From: Gammaproteobacteria bacterium
GTDB taxonomy: Bacteria > Pseudomonadota > Gammaproteobacteria > Pseudomonadales > Pseudomonadaceae
Length of the DNA stretch: 10,872 nucleotides
Direction: 5' to 3'
NCBI GenBank assembly: GCA_012735335.1
Contig: JAAYHO010000065.1
Span: 1-10,872, forward strand
Below, piece after piece: positions 1 to 7,815 of this stretch (position 1 is the stretch's first letter; every line of letters begins with the position of its first letter). Made by a program: the position numbers and the translations under genes. The notes under the pieces were generated by a model that was not told the origin of the DNA, ran no database searches, and saw only the letters and a list, made by a program, of their open reading frames with translations.

Positions 1-121
1 GACGTACAACCGGATCGTATTTCTTGATTTCGATCTTGTCGGGAGTAGTACGCTTGTTCTTGTCGGTAGTGTAGAAGTGACCAGTACCGGCAGAGGAAGT
101 CAGACGAATCAATTCACGCAT
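1..121 (-). CDS. rpmG: 50S ribosomal protein L33 (3' end outside window)
   Basis: Structural protein of the large ribosomal subunit. The minus-strand frame starts at the ATG complementary to 119-121 and stays open to the window edge, giving about 40 of the roughly 51 residues expected. The visible protein begins [19 protein letters not shown] and continues through a [18 protein letters not shown] stretch, which is the L33 core. No cysteine pair is seen where zinc-ribbon L33 proteins carry one, so this looks like the zinc-independent form, although the last residues are missing. AAGGAG stands upstream of the start and overlaps the region of the rpmB stop codon. The start lies 11 bases after rpmB, so the two are surely cotranscribed and translated together. 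Confidence 0.95.
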   Translation of the reverse strand, partial: MRELIRLTSSAGTGHFYTTDKNKRTTPDKIEIKKYDPVVR

Positions 122-132
122 GGGACTGCTCC

Positions 133-369
133 TTAAACCTTGATGCCGCGACCGCGGATATCAGCCAGAACGGCGTCAATACCACGCTTGTCGATGATGC
201 GCATGCCCTTGGCAGAAGTGCGCAGGCGGACAAAACGCTTTTCGGATTCTACCCAGAAACGATGGTACTGCAGGTTAGGCAGAAAACGACGTTTGGTTTT
301 GTTGTTAGCGTGGGAAACATTGTTCCCAGTAACCGGGCCTTTGCCGGTCACTTGACATACTCGAGCCAT
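133..369 (-). CDS. rpmB: 50S ribosomal protein L28
   Basis: Large-subunit ribosomal protein of 78 residues, the usual length. It begins [20 protein letters not shown] and contains the [19 protein letters not shown] core and the C-terminal [12 protein letters not shown] block typical of L28. An upstream in-frame extension to position 486 is open, but the ATG at 369 is chosen because it matches the family N-terminus and has a strong GGAGAGG about 6 bases upstream. Only one cysteine is present, so it is the form without a zinc knuckle. It is first in the rpmB-rpmG pair, with rpmG 11 bases downstream. A candidate promoter lies at 419-448 and a hairpin in the leader touches the Shine-Dalgarno (separate entries). 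Confidence 0.97.
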   Translation of the reverse strand: MARVCQVTGKGPVTGNNVSHANNKTKRRFLPNLQYHRFWVESEKRFVRLRTSAKGMRIIDKRGIDAVLADIRGRGIKV

Positions 370-380
370 GATTAACCCTC

Positions 381-412
381 TCCAACCACTTGCCCAACCC
401 GAACTGGTTGGA
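381..412 (-). promoter_or_regulatory. Hairpin in rpmB leader overlapping the ribosome binding site
   Basis: Perfect 8-base arms TCCAACCA (381-388) and TGGTTGGA (405-412) enclose a 16-base loop. In the minus-strand mRNA the downstream arm ends in GGA, which is also the first part of the GGAGAGG Shine-Dalgarno of rpmB. An alternative, mutually exclusive hairpin uses CCAACC at 394-399 against GGTTGG at 406-411 and would leave the Shine-Dalgarno free. The repeats are seen directly; a role in translational control is inference. Confidence 0.45.
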
Positions 413-418
413 AGTCGT

Positions 419-448
419 AAAATAGAAACTGTTGTCCAGCCGGGGCAA
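419..448 (-). promoter_or_regulatory. Candidate sigma-70 promoter for rpmB-rpmG
   Basis: On the minus strand a TTGCCC (-35, complement of 443-448) and a TATTTT (-10, complement of 419-424) are separated by 18 bases. Transcription would begin near 412, giving a leader of about 43 bases before rpmB that contains the whole hairpin described at 381-412. The boxes are imperfect and the spacing is slightly long, so this is a candidate only. The rest of the 370-566 gap between radC and rpmB shows no convincing terminator or small gene. Confidence 0.4.
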
Positions 449-566
449 GCCTTCGCGCAACACTGTAAGGTACCAAAAGGTGCCATTTACAGGTGCAGCC
501 CCGAGAAGAGCGGAGCTTTATACCAAAATGCGCGCGGCCAATCAATTATTTTTCATCCTCCGATCG

Positions 567-1241
567 CTACAAAAGCCCCCGTTCGGCAAAGGATACCGGC
601 TCCCCATCGCCCACCACCAGATGGTCCAGCACCCGTATATCCACCAGTGCCAGCGACTCCTTCAGCCGCCGGGTCAGCAGCATATCGGCCTGGCTGGGCT
701 CGGCAACACCCGACGGATGGTTGTGGGTCAGGATCAACGCGGCGGCATTGTGCGCCAGCGCCCGCTTGATCACTTCCCGGGGGTAGACGCTGGCGCTGTC
801 CAGGGTGCCACGGAACAGTTCCTCGAAGGCAATCACCCGATGCTGGTTATCCAGATAGAGGCAGGCAAACACTTCGTGGGGCAGTGCCGCCAGTTGGCTG
901 CGCAGGAAGTTGCGCACCGCCCCCGGCGAGGTCAGGGCATCGCCGCGCTTGAGCTCCTCGAACAGATGCCGCCGGGCCATCTCCATGACTGCCTGCAGCT
1001 GCGCATACTTGGCCGGCCCCAGACCCGGGCGGCTGCAGAATTCCGCCTGCTGGGCATGCAACAGGGCACGCAGGCTGCCGAAGCTGGACAGCAGTTGCCT
1101 GGCCAGATCCACCGCGCTGCAGCCCGGCACCCCGGTACGCAGGAAGATCGCCAGTAACTCGGCATCGGACAGGGCGGCTGCGCCCTGCAACAGTAACTTT
1201 TCCCGCGGACGCTCGGCCGCAGGCCAGTCGGTGATGGACAT
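567..1241 (-). CDS. radC: RadC/YeeS-type JAB (MPN) domain protein
   Basis: Full-length RadC of 224 residues. The N-terminal half holds a helix-hairpin-helix-like segment ([17 protein letters not shown] and later [13 protein letters not shown]) typical of the UPF0758 family. The C-terminal half holds the metal-binding JAMM motif: HNHPSG followed by S and D with the spacing H-x-H-x7-S-x2-D (within [15 protein letters not shown]). The family was named for a supposed role in recombinational repair, but no biochemical activity is firmly established; the motif suggests a metalloprotease or nuclease-like fold. The frame is open 41 codons further upstream, but the ATG at 1241 matches the family start and follows AAGGAG by 8 bases. 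It is divergent from coaBC, an arrangement common in pseudomonads. Confidence 0.93.
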   Translation of the reverse strand: MSITDWPAAERPREKLLLQGAAALSDAELLAIFLRTGVPGCSAVDLARQLLSSFGSLRALLHAQQAEFCSRPGLGPAKYAQLQAVMEMARRHLFEELKRGDALTSPGAVRNFLRSQLAALPHEVFACLYLDNQHRVIAFEELFRGTLDSASVYPREVIKRALAHNAAALILTHNHPSGVAEPSQADMLLTRRLKESLALVDIRVLDHLVVGDGEPVSFAERGLL

Positions 1242-1301
1242 GGCAGGTGCTCCTTGCAAGAGGTGGGCACGTACTTCCCTGGGCGTGCTGACAAAGCGCG
1301 G

Positions 1302-1332
1302 AGTATAGGTTTGCTGGCCGGCGTGGGCCAGC
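1302..1332 (-). promoter_or_regulatory. Candidate radC promoter with inverted repeat in the spacer
   Basis: On the minus strand a good -10 box TATACT (complement of 1302-1307) lies about 60 bases before the radC start; the -35 region 17 bases further up is TGGCCC, a poor match. The spacer and -35 contain a perfect inverted repeat, GCTGGCC (1313-1319) and GGCCAGC (1326-1332) with a 6-base centre, which could be a protein-binding site or simply GC-rich chance. The rest of the 1242-1406 divergent region must also hold the coaBC promoter, for which I see no strong boxes. Confidence 0.35.
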
Positions 1333-1406
1333 CATGCATGGGAGGGGCGTGAACCGGTCGGCATATGTTATCGTTAACGCCATTTGCCAGGGTACTGGAG
1401 TCAGTA

Positions 1407-2621
1407 ATGCAGCGGTTGTTGAACAAGCAGGTGGTTCTCGGAATCAGCGGTGGTATTGCCGCCTATAAATGCGCCGATCTGGTACGTCGACTCAAGGACG
1501 CCGGTGCCCAGGTGCGGGTGGTGATGACCCGTGCCGCCCATGAGTTCATCACCCCACTGACGCTGCAGGCGCTGTCCGGCAATCCGGTGCACGGTGATCT
1601 GCTGGACCCCGCTGCCGAAGCGGCCATGGGGCATATCGAGCTGGCCCGCTGGGCCGATCTGGTGCTGATTGCCCCGGCCACCGCTGACCTGATGGCGCGC
1701 TTGGCCAATGGCCGCGGCGACGATCTGCTGACCACCCTGGTGCTGGCCACCGACGCCCAGGTAGCGCTGGCCCCGGCGATGAACCAGGCCATGTGGCGCG
1801 ACCCGGCCACCCAGGCCAATCTGCAGACCCTGCTGCAGCGCGAGATCAAGGTGTTCGGACCAGCCGCCGGGGAGCAGGCCTGCGGCGATGTCGGCCCGGG
1901 GCGCATGCTCGAGCCGACCGATCTGGCCATGCGCTGCGCCGACTGCTTCGAGCTGGGCCTGCTCACCGGACGCCATCTGCTGATCAACGCCGGACCGACC
2001 CGGGAGGCGATCGACCCGGTGCGTTATATCTCCAACCACAGCTCCGGCAAGATGGGCTTTGCTCTGGCTGAAGCCGCCGCCGAAGCGGGCGCACGAGTCA
2101 CGCTGGTGGCCGGCCCGGTCAATCTGCCGACCCCGTCCCGGGTGCAGCGCATTGATGTGACCAGCGCCGTAGAGATGCTGGCCGCCTGTGAGGGCGCGCT
2201 GCCTGCGGATGCGTTCATCGCCTCGGCCGCCGTCGCCGATTACCGCCCGGTCAGCAGCGCCCCCGGCAAGCTGAAGAAGGACCCCGGCAACGAGGATGGC
2301 ATGACCCTGGAGCTGGTGCGCAACCCTGACATCCTCGCCACCCTGGCCAGTCACGCCCGGCGGCCGCGGTATTGCGTCGGCTTTGCCGCCGAGACCGATG
2401 ATGTGCTGGGCTACGCCAGCGACAAGCTGACCCGCAAGAAACTGGACCTGATCATTGCCAACGATGTCAGCCAGCCGGGCATCGGCTTCAATTCCGACGA
2501 CAATGCCGTCACCCTGATCGACCGCAGCCTGACCCCGCAGGAACTGCCCCGGGCCAGCAAGCAGAAACTGGCGCGGCAGATCATTGCCCATATTGCCCGA
2601 CAGCTGAATACACCCGCCTAG
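1407..2621 (+). CDS. coaBC: Bifunctional phosphopantothenoylcysteine decarboxylase / phosphopantothenate-cysteine ligase (Dfp)
   Basis: Carries out two consecutive steps of coenzyme A synthesis: CTP-dependent joining of 4'-phosphopantothenate to cysteine (CoaB) and FMN-dependent decarboxylation to 4'-phosphopantetheine (CoaC). The protein has 404 residues, the normal size. CoaC occupies about residues 1-185: [10 protein letters not shown] near the start, catalytic His76 in GHIE, the PxMNxxMW motif at 123-130 and the reactive Cys159 in [10 protein letters not shown]. CoaB follows: [18 protein letters not shown] (193-210), SSGKMG, ADYRP at 278-281 and the KLKK motif at 288-291 that includes the conserved ligase lysine, then NPDI. 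The ATG at 1407 fits the family N-terminus and follows GGAG by 7 bases; the longer open frame from 1365 has no such support. It heads the run that continues into dut after 10 bases. Confidence 0.97.
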   Translation: MQRLLNKQVVLGISGGIAAYKCADLVRRLKDAGAQVRVVMTRAAHEFITPLTLQALSGNPVHGDLLDPAAEAAMGHIELARWADLVLIAPATADLMARLANGRGDDLLTTLVLATDAQVALAPAMNQAMWRDPATQANLQTLLQREIKVFGPAAGEQACGDVGPGRMLEPTDLAMRCADCFELGLLTGRHLLINAGPTREAIDPVRYISNHSSGKMGFALAEAAAEAGARVTLVAGPVNLPTPSRVQRIDVTSAVEMLAACEGALPADAFIASAAVADYRPVSSAPGKLKKDPGNEDGMTLELVRNPDILATLASHARRPRYCVGFAAETDDVLGYASDKLTRKKLDLIIANDVSQPGIGFNSDDNAVTLIDRSLTPQELPRASKQKLARQIIAHIARQLNTPA

Positions 2622-2631
2622 AGGACACACC

Positions 2632-3087
2632 ATGCACGCTCTGCAAGCCCGGATTCTCGACCCCCGCCTTGGCCAGCAGTGGCCCCTGCCCAGCTATGCC
2701 ACCGAAGGTTCCGCCGGGCTGGACCTGCGCGCCATGCTCGAGGCCCCACTGATTCTGGAGCCTGGCCAGACCAGCCTGCTGCCCACCGGACTGGCGATTC
2801 ATATTGCCGATCCCGGTCTGGCGGCGATGATCCTGCCGCGCTCCGGTCTGGGCCACAAGCACGGCATAGTGCTGGGCAACCTGGTCGGGCTGATCGACTC
2901 GGATTACCAGGGCCAGCTGATGGTGTCCTGCTGGAACCGCAGCCAGCAGCCCTTCACCATCGAGCCGGGCGAGCGCATTGCGCAGCTGGTACTGGTGCCG
3001 GTGGTACAGGCGAATCTGGAGATTGTCAGCGAGTTTGCCGACAGTCAGCGGGGAGCCGGTGGCTTTGGCCATACCGGCAGTCATTAA
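2632..3087 (+). CDS. dut: Deoxyuridine 5'-triphosphate nucleotidohydrolase (dUTPase)
   Basis: Hydrolyses dUTP to dUMP and pyrophosphate, keeping uracil out of DNA and feeding thymidylate synthesis. The protein has 151 residues and shows all five motifs of the homotrimeric dUTPase family in order: motif [10 protein letters not shown] (26-34), motif [15 protein letters not shown] (69-81), motif [16 protein letters not shown] (82-94) with the catalytic Asp91, motif [14 protein letters not shown] (112-123) and the C-terminal glycine-rich motif [13 protein letters not shown] that closes over the substrate. The start follows GAGGA, which overlaps the coaBC stop codon, so translation is probably coupled. 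Pairing of coaBC with dut is conserved across many gammaproteobacteria; here algC follows after 33 bases. Confidence 0.97.
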   Translation: MHALQARILDPRLGQQWPLPSYATEGSAGLDLRAMLEAPLILEPGQTSLLPTGLAIHIADPGLAAMILPRSGLGHKHGIVLGNLVGLIDSDYQGQLMVSCWNRSQQPFTIEPGERIAQLVLVPVVQANLEIVSEFADSQRGAGGFGHTGSH

Positions 3088-3104
3088 GCGACGGATCTGT
3101 GCAC

Positions 3105-3121
3105 GGAGGCATGACCTGACA
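3105..3121 (+). promoter_or_regulatory. algC ribosome binding site with an intervening two-codon ORF
   Basis: A strong GGAGG (3105-3109) stands 11 bases before the algC ATG, longer than ideal. Between them lies ATGACCTGA (3111-3119), a start codon, one threonine codon and a stop, ending 1 base before the algC start. The first ATG is only 1 base from GGAGG, too close for normal initiation, so the minimal ORF may be chance. The layout is seen directly; any effect on algC translation is inference. Confidence 0.35.
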
Positions 3122-5631
3122 TGAAGCTGAAGAAACCTACACTGCACCGCCCTCAGCCCTCCGGGCTGCCGAGCACCCTGACGCCCCTGCTGCTGATGCT
3201 CGCCGGTCTGGCGGCGGCCCTGGCGCTGTTGTGGCTGTTGCTGTTTGCCCCCGCGGCGGAAAATTACCGGCAGGATCTGAGCAGCGCCTATGCCGGGCAG
3301 CAGCAGAGTGCAATGAACCGGGCCATCGCCCGGCTGGATGCGGACCTGGCCAGAACAGCAGCCAACCCGCAGCTGCTGAGCGCACTGCAGCAGGGCAACA
3401 AGGTCGCCATGCAGCGCCTGCTGCACAATCAGTTTGCCGACAACCTGGCGGTCTACCTGCACCTGCCCGGCCAGGCCGAACAGCTGGATGATGAGCACGC
3501 GCCGCTGAGCTTTGCCGCGCTGGACATGATCCGCCGGGCCGAACGCGGCATGCCGGTAGCAGCCGAAGCGCACCGCATCGGTGAGCACTGGCGTCTGTAT
3601 GCGGTGCAGCCCCTGCGCCCTTCGGCCCAGGCTCCGGTTGGCGGCACCCTGCTGGCGGTGTTCGACATGCAGCGCTTGACCGGCCTGCTGCCGCCGTTGC
3701 CGGCCGATGCCGGTCAGATCACATTGGTGCAGCAGTTCCCCGGTGCCCCGACCCAGACCCTGTATCAGCAAGGCCATGGTCAGGGTGAGAGCGTCAGTCT
3801 CAACACCGACAACCCGGCCTGGCAACTGACCTTCCGCGATGGCGCGGCACTGGGTGCCGGAGCGCCCAACCCCCTGCTGTTGCTCGCCGCCATCCTGCTG
3901 GCGCTGGCCGGGGCACTGGCCAGCCTGCTGTTCCTGCAGCGCAGCTGGAGCAAGGCCTTGAATGCCGATGCCGACACCCTCGACCAACTGACCCGGGGGC
4001 ACAAGGCTGCCGGGCTGCAACTCGGTCCGTTGGAGCCTCTGGCCCAGCGCATCATGCAGCTGGCCAGCCAGTCGGCCCCACGCCAGCCCAGCCCCCAGCC
4101 CGAAGACCGCCCCAGAGCCGCTACTGCAGCGGCCGCCCCGGTGGCGGAGGAAGCGCTGCCGCCGGTGGACGACGTGCTGGATATCGATTTTCTCGACGAG
4201 CTGGATGATCTGGCGCTGGAGGTCGAAGTGGAAGCCGGGATTCCCGAGCTGCCCGCCGAGATCTTCCGTGCCTACGACATCCGGGGTGTGGTCGGCCAGA
4301 CCCTGACGGCGGAGTATGTCTACTGGCTGGGCCGCGCCATTGGCAGCGAATCCATCGACGCCGGGCAGCAGCAGGTCGCCGTGGCCCGGGATGGCCGCCT
4401 GTCCGGTCCGGAACTGCTGGCCGAGCTGATCCGCGGCCTGTGCGACAGCGGCTGCCAGGTCACCGATCTGGGCATGGTGCCGACCCCGGTGCTCTACTAC
4501 GCCACCCATACCACCGAGGCCCGCTCCGGCGTCATGCTCACCGGCAGCCACAACCCACCGGACTACAACGGCCTGAAGATCGTCATCGCCGGGCAGACCC
4601 TGTCCGGCGAGCGCATCAGCGCACTGCACCAGCGCCTGCAGCAGGATCGTCTGCATCAGGGCGAGGGCAGCTGCGCCACGCTGGATATCCTCGACAGCTA
4701 CTGCCAGCGCATCGTCGACGACGTGCTGCCCGCCCGCCCGCTCAAGGTGGTGATCGACTGTGGCAACGGCGTCGGCGGAGTGGTCGCCGAAACCCTGTTC
4801 AACCAGCTGGGTTGCGAGGTGATTCCATTGTACTGCGAGGTGGACGGCACCTTCCCCAACCACCACCCGGACCCGGGCAAAGCGGAAAACCTGCAGGACC
4901 TGATCAGCATAGTGAAGCAGCAGAATGCCGACCTGGGTCTGGCCTTCGACGGCGATGCCGATCGCCTCGGCGTGGTCACCCCGGGGGGCGAGATCATCTG
5001 TGCCGACCGCCTGCTGATGCTGTTTGCCGAGGACATAGTGACCCGCAACCCCGGTGCCGACATCGTATTTGACGTCAAGTGCACCCGCCAGCTGCCACAG
5101 CTGATCAGCCAGCTCGGCGGCCGCCCGGTAATGTGGAAGTCCGGCCATTCGATGATCAAGGCCAAGATGCAGGAGACCGGTGCGCTGCTCGGTGGCGAGA
5201 TGAGCGGCCATGTGTTCTTCGAGGAACGCTGGTACGGCTTTGATGACGGCCTGTATGCCGCCTGCCGCCTGCTGGAGCTGGTCTCCATCCTCAGCAGCAG
5301 CCGGGAGGAGATCAACGCCCTGTTCGGTCGCCACCCGGCGGGCTGGAACACCCCGGAGATCAACCTGACCGTCGGCGAGCTGCGCAAGTTTGCCCTGATC
5401 GAGGCCCTGCAGCAGTCGGCGGACTGGGGCAACCAGGCCCGGGTAACCACCATCGACGGCATCCGTGTCGACTACCCCGATGGCTGGGGACTGGTGCGCG
5501 CCTCCAACACCACGCCGGTGCTGGTACTGCGCTTCGAAGGAGAAGATGCCGCCGGGCTGGAGCGTATCCGCCAACTATTTCGTCATCAGCTGGCCACAGT
5601 GGCCCCTGATCTTGAACTGACCAACCTGTAA
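3121..5631 (+). CDS. algC: Phosphomannomutase/phosphoglucomutase AlgC, long form with membrane-anchored N-terminal domain
   Basis: Interconverts mannose 6-phosphate/1-phosphate and glucose 6-phosphate/1-phosphate, supplying alginate, LPS and other polysaccharides. The 836-residue product is nearly twice the classical 463-residue enzyme. Residues about 17-43 and 249-272 are hydrophobic membrane segments flanking a ~200-residue, presumably periplasmic region that resembles ligand-sensing domains of chemoreceptors and kinases in outline. A HAMP-like helix, a Pro/Ala-rich linker (about 320-345) and an acidic stretch (about 346-371) follow. The mutase begins near IFRAYDIRGVVG (381-392). Key residues are present: phosphoserine Ser476 in TGSHNPP, metal-binding DGDADR (610-615), sugar-binding GEMSGH (692-697) and phosphate-binding RASNTTP (793-799). 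The long reading frame has no break. An in-frame GTG at 4228 could give a soluble 467-residue form (separate entry). argB follows after 19 bases. Confidence 0.93.
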   Translation: MKLKKPTLHRPQPSGLPSTLTPLLLMLAGLAAALALLWLLLFAPAAENYRQDLSSAYAGQQQSAMNRAIARLDADLARTAANPQLLSALQQGNKVAMQRLLHNQFADNLAVYLHLPGQAEQLDDEHAPLSFAALDMIRRAERGMPVAAEAHRIGEHWRLYAVQPLRPSAQAPVGGTLLAVFDMQRLTGLLPPLPADAGQITLVQQFPGAPTQTLYQQGHGQGESVSLNTDNPAWQLTFRDGAALGAGAPNPLLLLAAILLALAGALASLLFLQRSWSKALNADADTLDQLTRGHKAAGLQLGPLEPLAQRIMQLASQSAPRQPSPQPEDRPRAATAAAAPVAEEALPPVDDVLDIDFLDELDDLALEVEVEAGIPELPAEIFRAYDIRGVVGQTLTAEYVYWLGRAIGSESIDAGQQQVAVARDGRLSGPELLAELIRGLCDSGCQVTDLGMVPTPVLYYATHTTEARSGVMLTGSHNPPDYNGLKIVIAGQTLSGERISALHQRLQQDRLHQGEGSCATLDILDSYCQRIVDDVLPARPLKVVIDCGNGVGGVVAETLFNQLGCEVIPLYCEVDGTFPNHHPDPGKAENLQDLISIVKQQNADLGLAFDGDADRLGVVTPGGEIICADRLLMLFAEDIVTRNPGADIVFDVKCTRQLPQLISQLGGRPVMWKSGHSMIKAKMQETGALLGGEMSGHVFFEERWYGFDDGLYAACRLLELVSILSSSREEINALFGRHPAGWNTPEINLTVGELRKFALIEALQQSADWGNQARVTTIDGIRVDYPDGWGLVRASNTTPVLVLRFEGEDAAGLERIRQLFRHQLATVAPDLELTNL
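4218..4230 (+). promoter_or_regulatory. Candidate internal translation start in algC (GGAGGT, then GTG)
   Basis: GGAGGT at 4218-4223 is followed after 4 bases by an in-frame GTG at 4228-4230 (codon 370). Starting there would give 467 residues, with the phosphoserine at position 107 and the metal-binding aspartates at 241, 243 and 245. Each is one less than in the well-studied 463-residue P. aeruginosa enzyme (108, 242, 244, 246, from memory). No ATG in this frame lies near the domain boundary; the nearest upstream is codon 312. Use of the GTG is inference. Confidence 0.45.
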
Positions 5632-5641
5632 CCCGGAGTAG

Positions 5642-6553
<912 letters not shown>

Positions 6554-6563
6554 GGGACCCGGC

Positions 6564-7007
6564 ATGCAGCAACAGGATTTTCGTTTCAGCACCCCGCTGC
6601 GGGTGCGCTGGGCCGAGGTTGACCCGCAGAGCATCGTGTTCAACGGGCATTACCTGACCTACTGCGACGTGGGCATCACCGAATACTTCCGCGCCCTGCG
6701 CGAGGCCAATTCGGGCAGCGGCATCATCGGCAGCGACTTCTTTGCCGTGCGTACCGTACTGGATTATCAGGCCCCGGCGATGTTCGACGATGTTCTGGAC
6801 ATCCATGTGCGCATCGCCCGGCTAGGCAACAGCAGCCTGCAGTTTCTGATCGGCCTGTACCGGGATCAGGAGCTACTGGTCAGGGGCGAGATCGTCTATG
6901 TGCATGCGGACATGGAAACCCGCCGCCCCCAGCCGATAGGTCCGGAGTTCCGCGACGCCATCCACCGCTTCGAAAGCACCGCCCCCGAAGACCCCAGCCG
7001 CGACTGA
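6564..7007 (+). CDS. Acyl-CoA thioesterase of the 4HBT/YbgC-FcbC hotdog family
   Basis: The 147-residue protein has the size and N-terminal active-site block of 4-hydroxybenzoyl-CoA thioesterase-like hotdog enzymes: RVRWAEVDPQSIVFNGHYLTY (13-33), in which Asp20 sits where the family's catalytic acid sits, followed by the N-x-x-Y pattern at Asn27-Tyr30. These enzymes hydrolyse acyl-CoA or aryl-CoA thioesters, or act on acyl carrier protein; the natural substrate cannot be told from sequence. The ATG at 6564 is 10 bases after the argB stop, so it is the last gene of the coaBC-dut-algC-argB run. It is followed by the REP-like hairpin at 7013-7082. Cotranscription with the coenzyme A gene coaBC may be coincidental. 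I assign no gene symbol. Confidence 0.85.
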   Translation: MQQQDFRFSTPLRVRWAEVDPQSIVFNGHYLTYCDVGITEYFRALREANSGSGIIGSDFFAVRTVLDYQAPAMFDDVLDIHVRIARLGNSSLQFLIGLYRDQELLVRGEIVYVHADMETRRPQPIGPEFRDAIHRFESTAPEDPSRD

Positions 7008-7012
7008 GCTCA

Positions 7013-7082
7013 TTCGCTGCGCGGGCGCAGCTCCTACAACCAGCATCCCGATCAGTTGTAGGAGCGCCGCCCCCAGCGCGAA
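7013..7082. repeat. REP-like palindromic element, possible bidirectional terminator
   Basis: Two 28-base arms (7013-7040 and 7055-7082) face each other around a 14-base loop. The inner 10 bases (CTCCTACAAC against GTTGTAGGAG) and the outer 5 bases (TTCGC against GCGAA) pair perfectly; the GC-rich middle pairs only partly. The GTAGGAGC head and GCGAA tail are the signature of Pseudomonas REP sequences, which are scattered in intergenic regions and associated with RAYT transposases. It sits between convergent genes, the usual location, where it could also end transcription from both sides. No other copy is seen in this window. Confidence 0.8.
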
Positions 7083-7106
7083 GGGTCCACGACTCCTAGG
7101 CCCGCC

Positions 7107-7547
7107 TCAATCGCCGACCAGCTCACTGTGCAGGCTGGCACCATGCAGCAGGTTGTCGGCCAGCGGGCAGCGCCGCTCCACCTCGGCCAGAAACTCCCGT
7201 TTCTCCTCAGTGCTCAAATCCGCATCCAGCTCGGCACGCAGACATATCCTCTGGAATCCCGGGCGCACATCGGGGTTGCGCCCGAGCAGCCCATCCGGAT
7301 CGTAATCCGCCTCGATCTCGAAACGCATGCCGCGCAATTCGATCCTGCGCTGGTGCGCGAGGAAGCGGGCAATGGTGCCGAAACAGCCACCCAGCGCCGA
7401 CAGCACCATATCCAGCGGAGTCGGCCCGGCATCAGTGCCCGCCGCCGTCTTCGGCTGATCCATCACCACCTGATGCCCACCACAGTCCACCGTCACGGCA
7501 AACCCGTGTCCCATTTCCCCCTGCACCCGCATGCTTCGCAGTGCCAT
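7107..7547 (-). CDS. OsmC/Ohr family protein
   Basis: The 146-residue protein belongs to the OsmC/Ohr superfamily, whose characterised members reduce organic hydroperoxides with a pair of cysteines. The two expected cysteines are present: Cys55 in SALGGCFGTIARF at the start of the central helix and Cys127 in RRCPLADNLLHG, with the conserved C-P-x-x-D-N pattern. It is closer to the general OsmC/YhfA-like group than to true Ohr, judging from the GxxPxxxxLxALGGC block, so its substrate is uncertain. GAGGAG lies 7 bases before the ATG and overlaps the stop codon of the upstream membrane protein gene, so the two are probably translationally coupled. Its 3' end faces the REP element and the thioesterase gene. 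Confidence 0.88.
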   Translation of the reverse strand: MALRSMRVQGEMGHGFAVTVDCGGHQVVMDQPKTAAGTDAGPTPLDMVLSALGGCFGTIARFLAHQRRIELRGMRFEIEADYDPDGLLGRNPDVRPGFQRICLRAELDADLSTEEKREFLAEVERRCPLADNLLHGASLHSELVGD

Positions 7548-7557
7548 GTTGGACTCC

Positions 7558-7746
7558 TCAGTTACGTTTTCCGGTATTGATCTTCAGCAGCGCATACAAC
7601 GGGCAGAAGCTGACAAAGGCCGTCAATAACGGAATCACTCCCAGCCAACCCCACCAGCCGATAACCCCGGACAGACTCAGACCGATCAACGCCAGCCCGA
7701 CTACGATGCGCAGCGCGCGATCAAGCATTCCCAGATTTGCCTGCAT
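7558..7746 (-). CDS. Small inner-membrane protein of the DUF2892 (YgaP-type) family
   Basis: A 62-residue protein made mostly of two hydrophobic helices (about residues 11-30 and 32-48), with a charged N-terminus (LDRALR) and a basic tail. The start (NLGMLDRALRIVVGLAL) and the FCPLYALLKINTG block with Cys48-Pro49 match the DUF2892 family, which also forms the membrane part of the E. coli rhodanese YgaP. Function is unknown; a link to sulfur or thiol chemistry is inferred from YgaP and from the OsmC-like gene 10 bases downstream. An AAGGGGA sequence stands before the ATG at 7746. It is the first gene of the pair, and the AT-rich segment upstream should hold its promoter. Confidence 0.85.
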   Translation of the reverse strand: MQANLGMLDRALRIVVGLALIGLSLSGVIGWWGWLGVIPLLTAFVSFCPLYALLKINTGKRN

Positions 7747-7815
7747 GATATTTCCCCTTTATCCCATGCTAGAAACACGAACCACGCCGCTCTATCGCTG
7801 CGCAATTAATACAAC

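Noticed and set aside
550..562. A-rich stretch after radC matching the Hfq/Crc AANAANAA pattern
   Set aside because: It lies after the radC stop and far from any start codon, so it is not placed to control translation; AT-rich intergenic DNA often matches so loose a pattern.
432..1157. 241-codon plus-strand frame opposite radC
   Set aside because: Shadow frame; radC on the minus strand has the JAMM motif and a good ribosome binding site.
1364..1369. TATGTT as a coaBC -10 box
   Set aside because: No -35-like sequence at a suitable distance, so the promoter could not be supported.
1401..2633. 410-codon minus-strand frame opposite coaBC
   Set aside because: Shadow of coaBC; no domain, Gly/Gln/His-rich product, no ribosome binding site.
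2581..5574. Very long open frame (997 codons) on the minus strand opposite dut and algC
   Set aside because: It lies entirely opposite well-supported genes with clear motifs. Its product is low-complexity, rich in Gln, Gly, Ala and His with no recognisable domain. This is the known effect of high-GC codon use leaving an antisense frame without stops.
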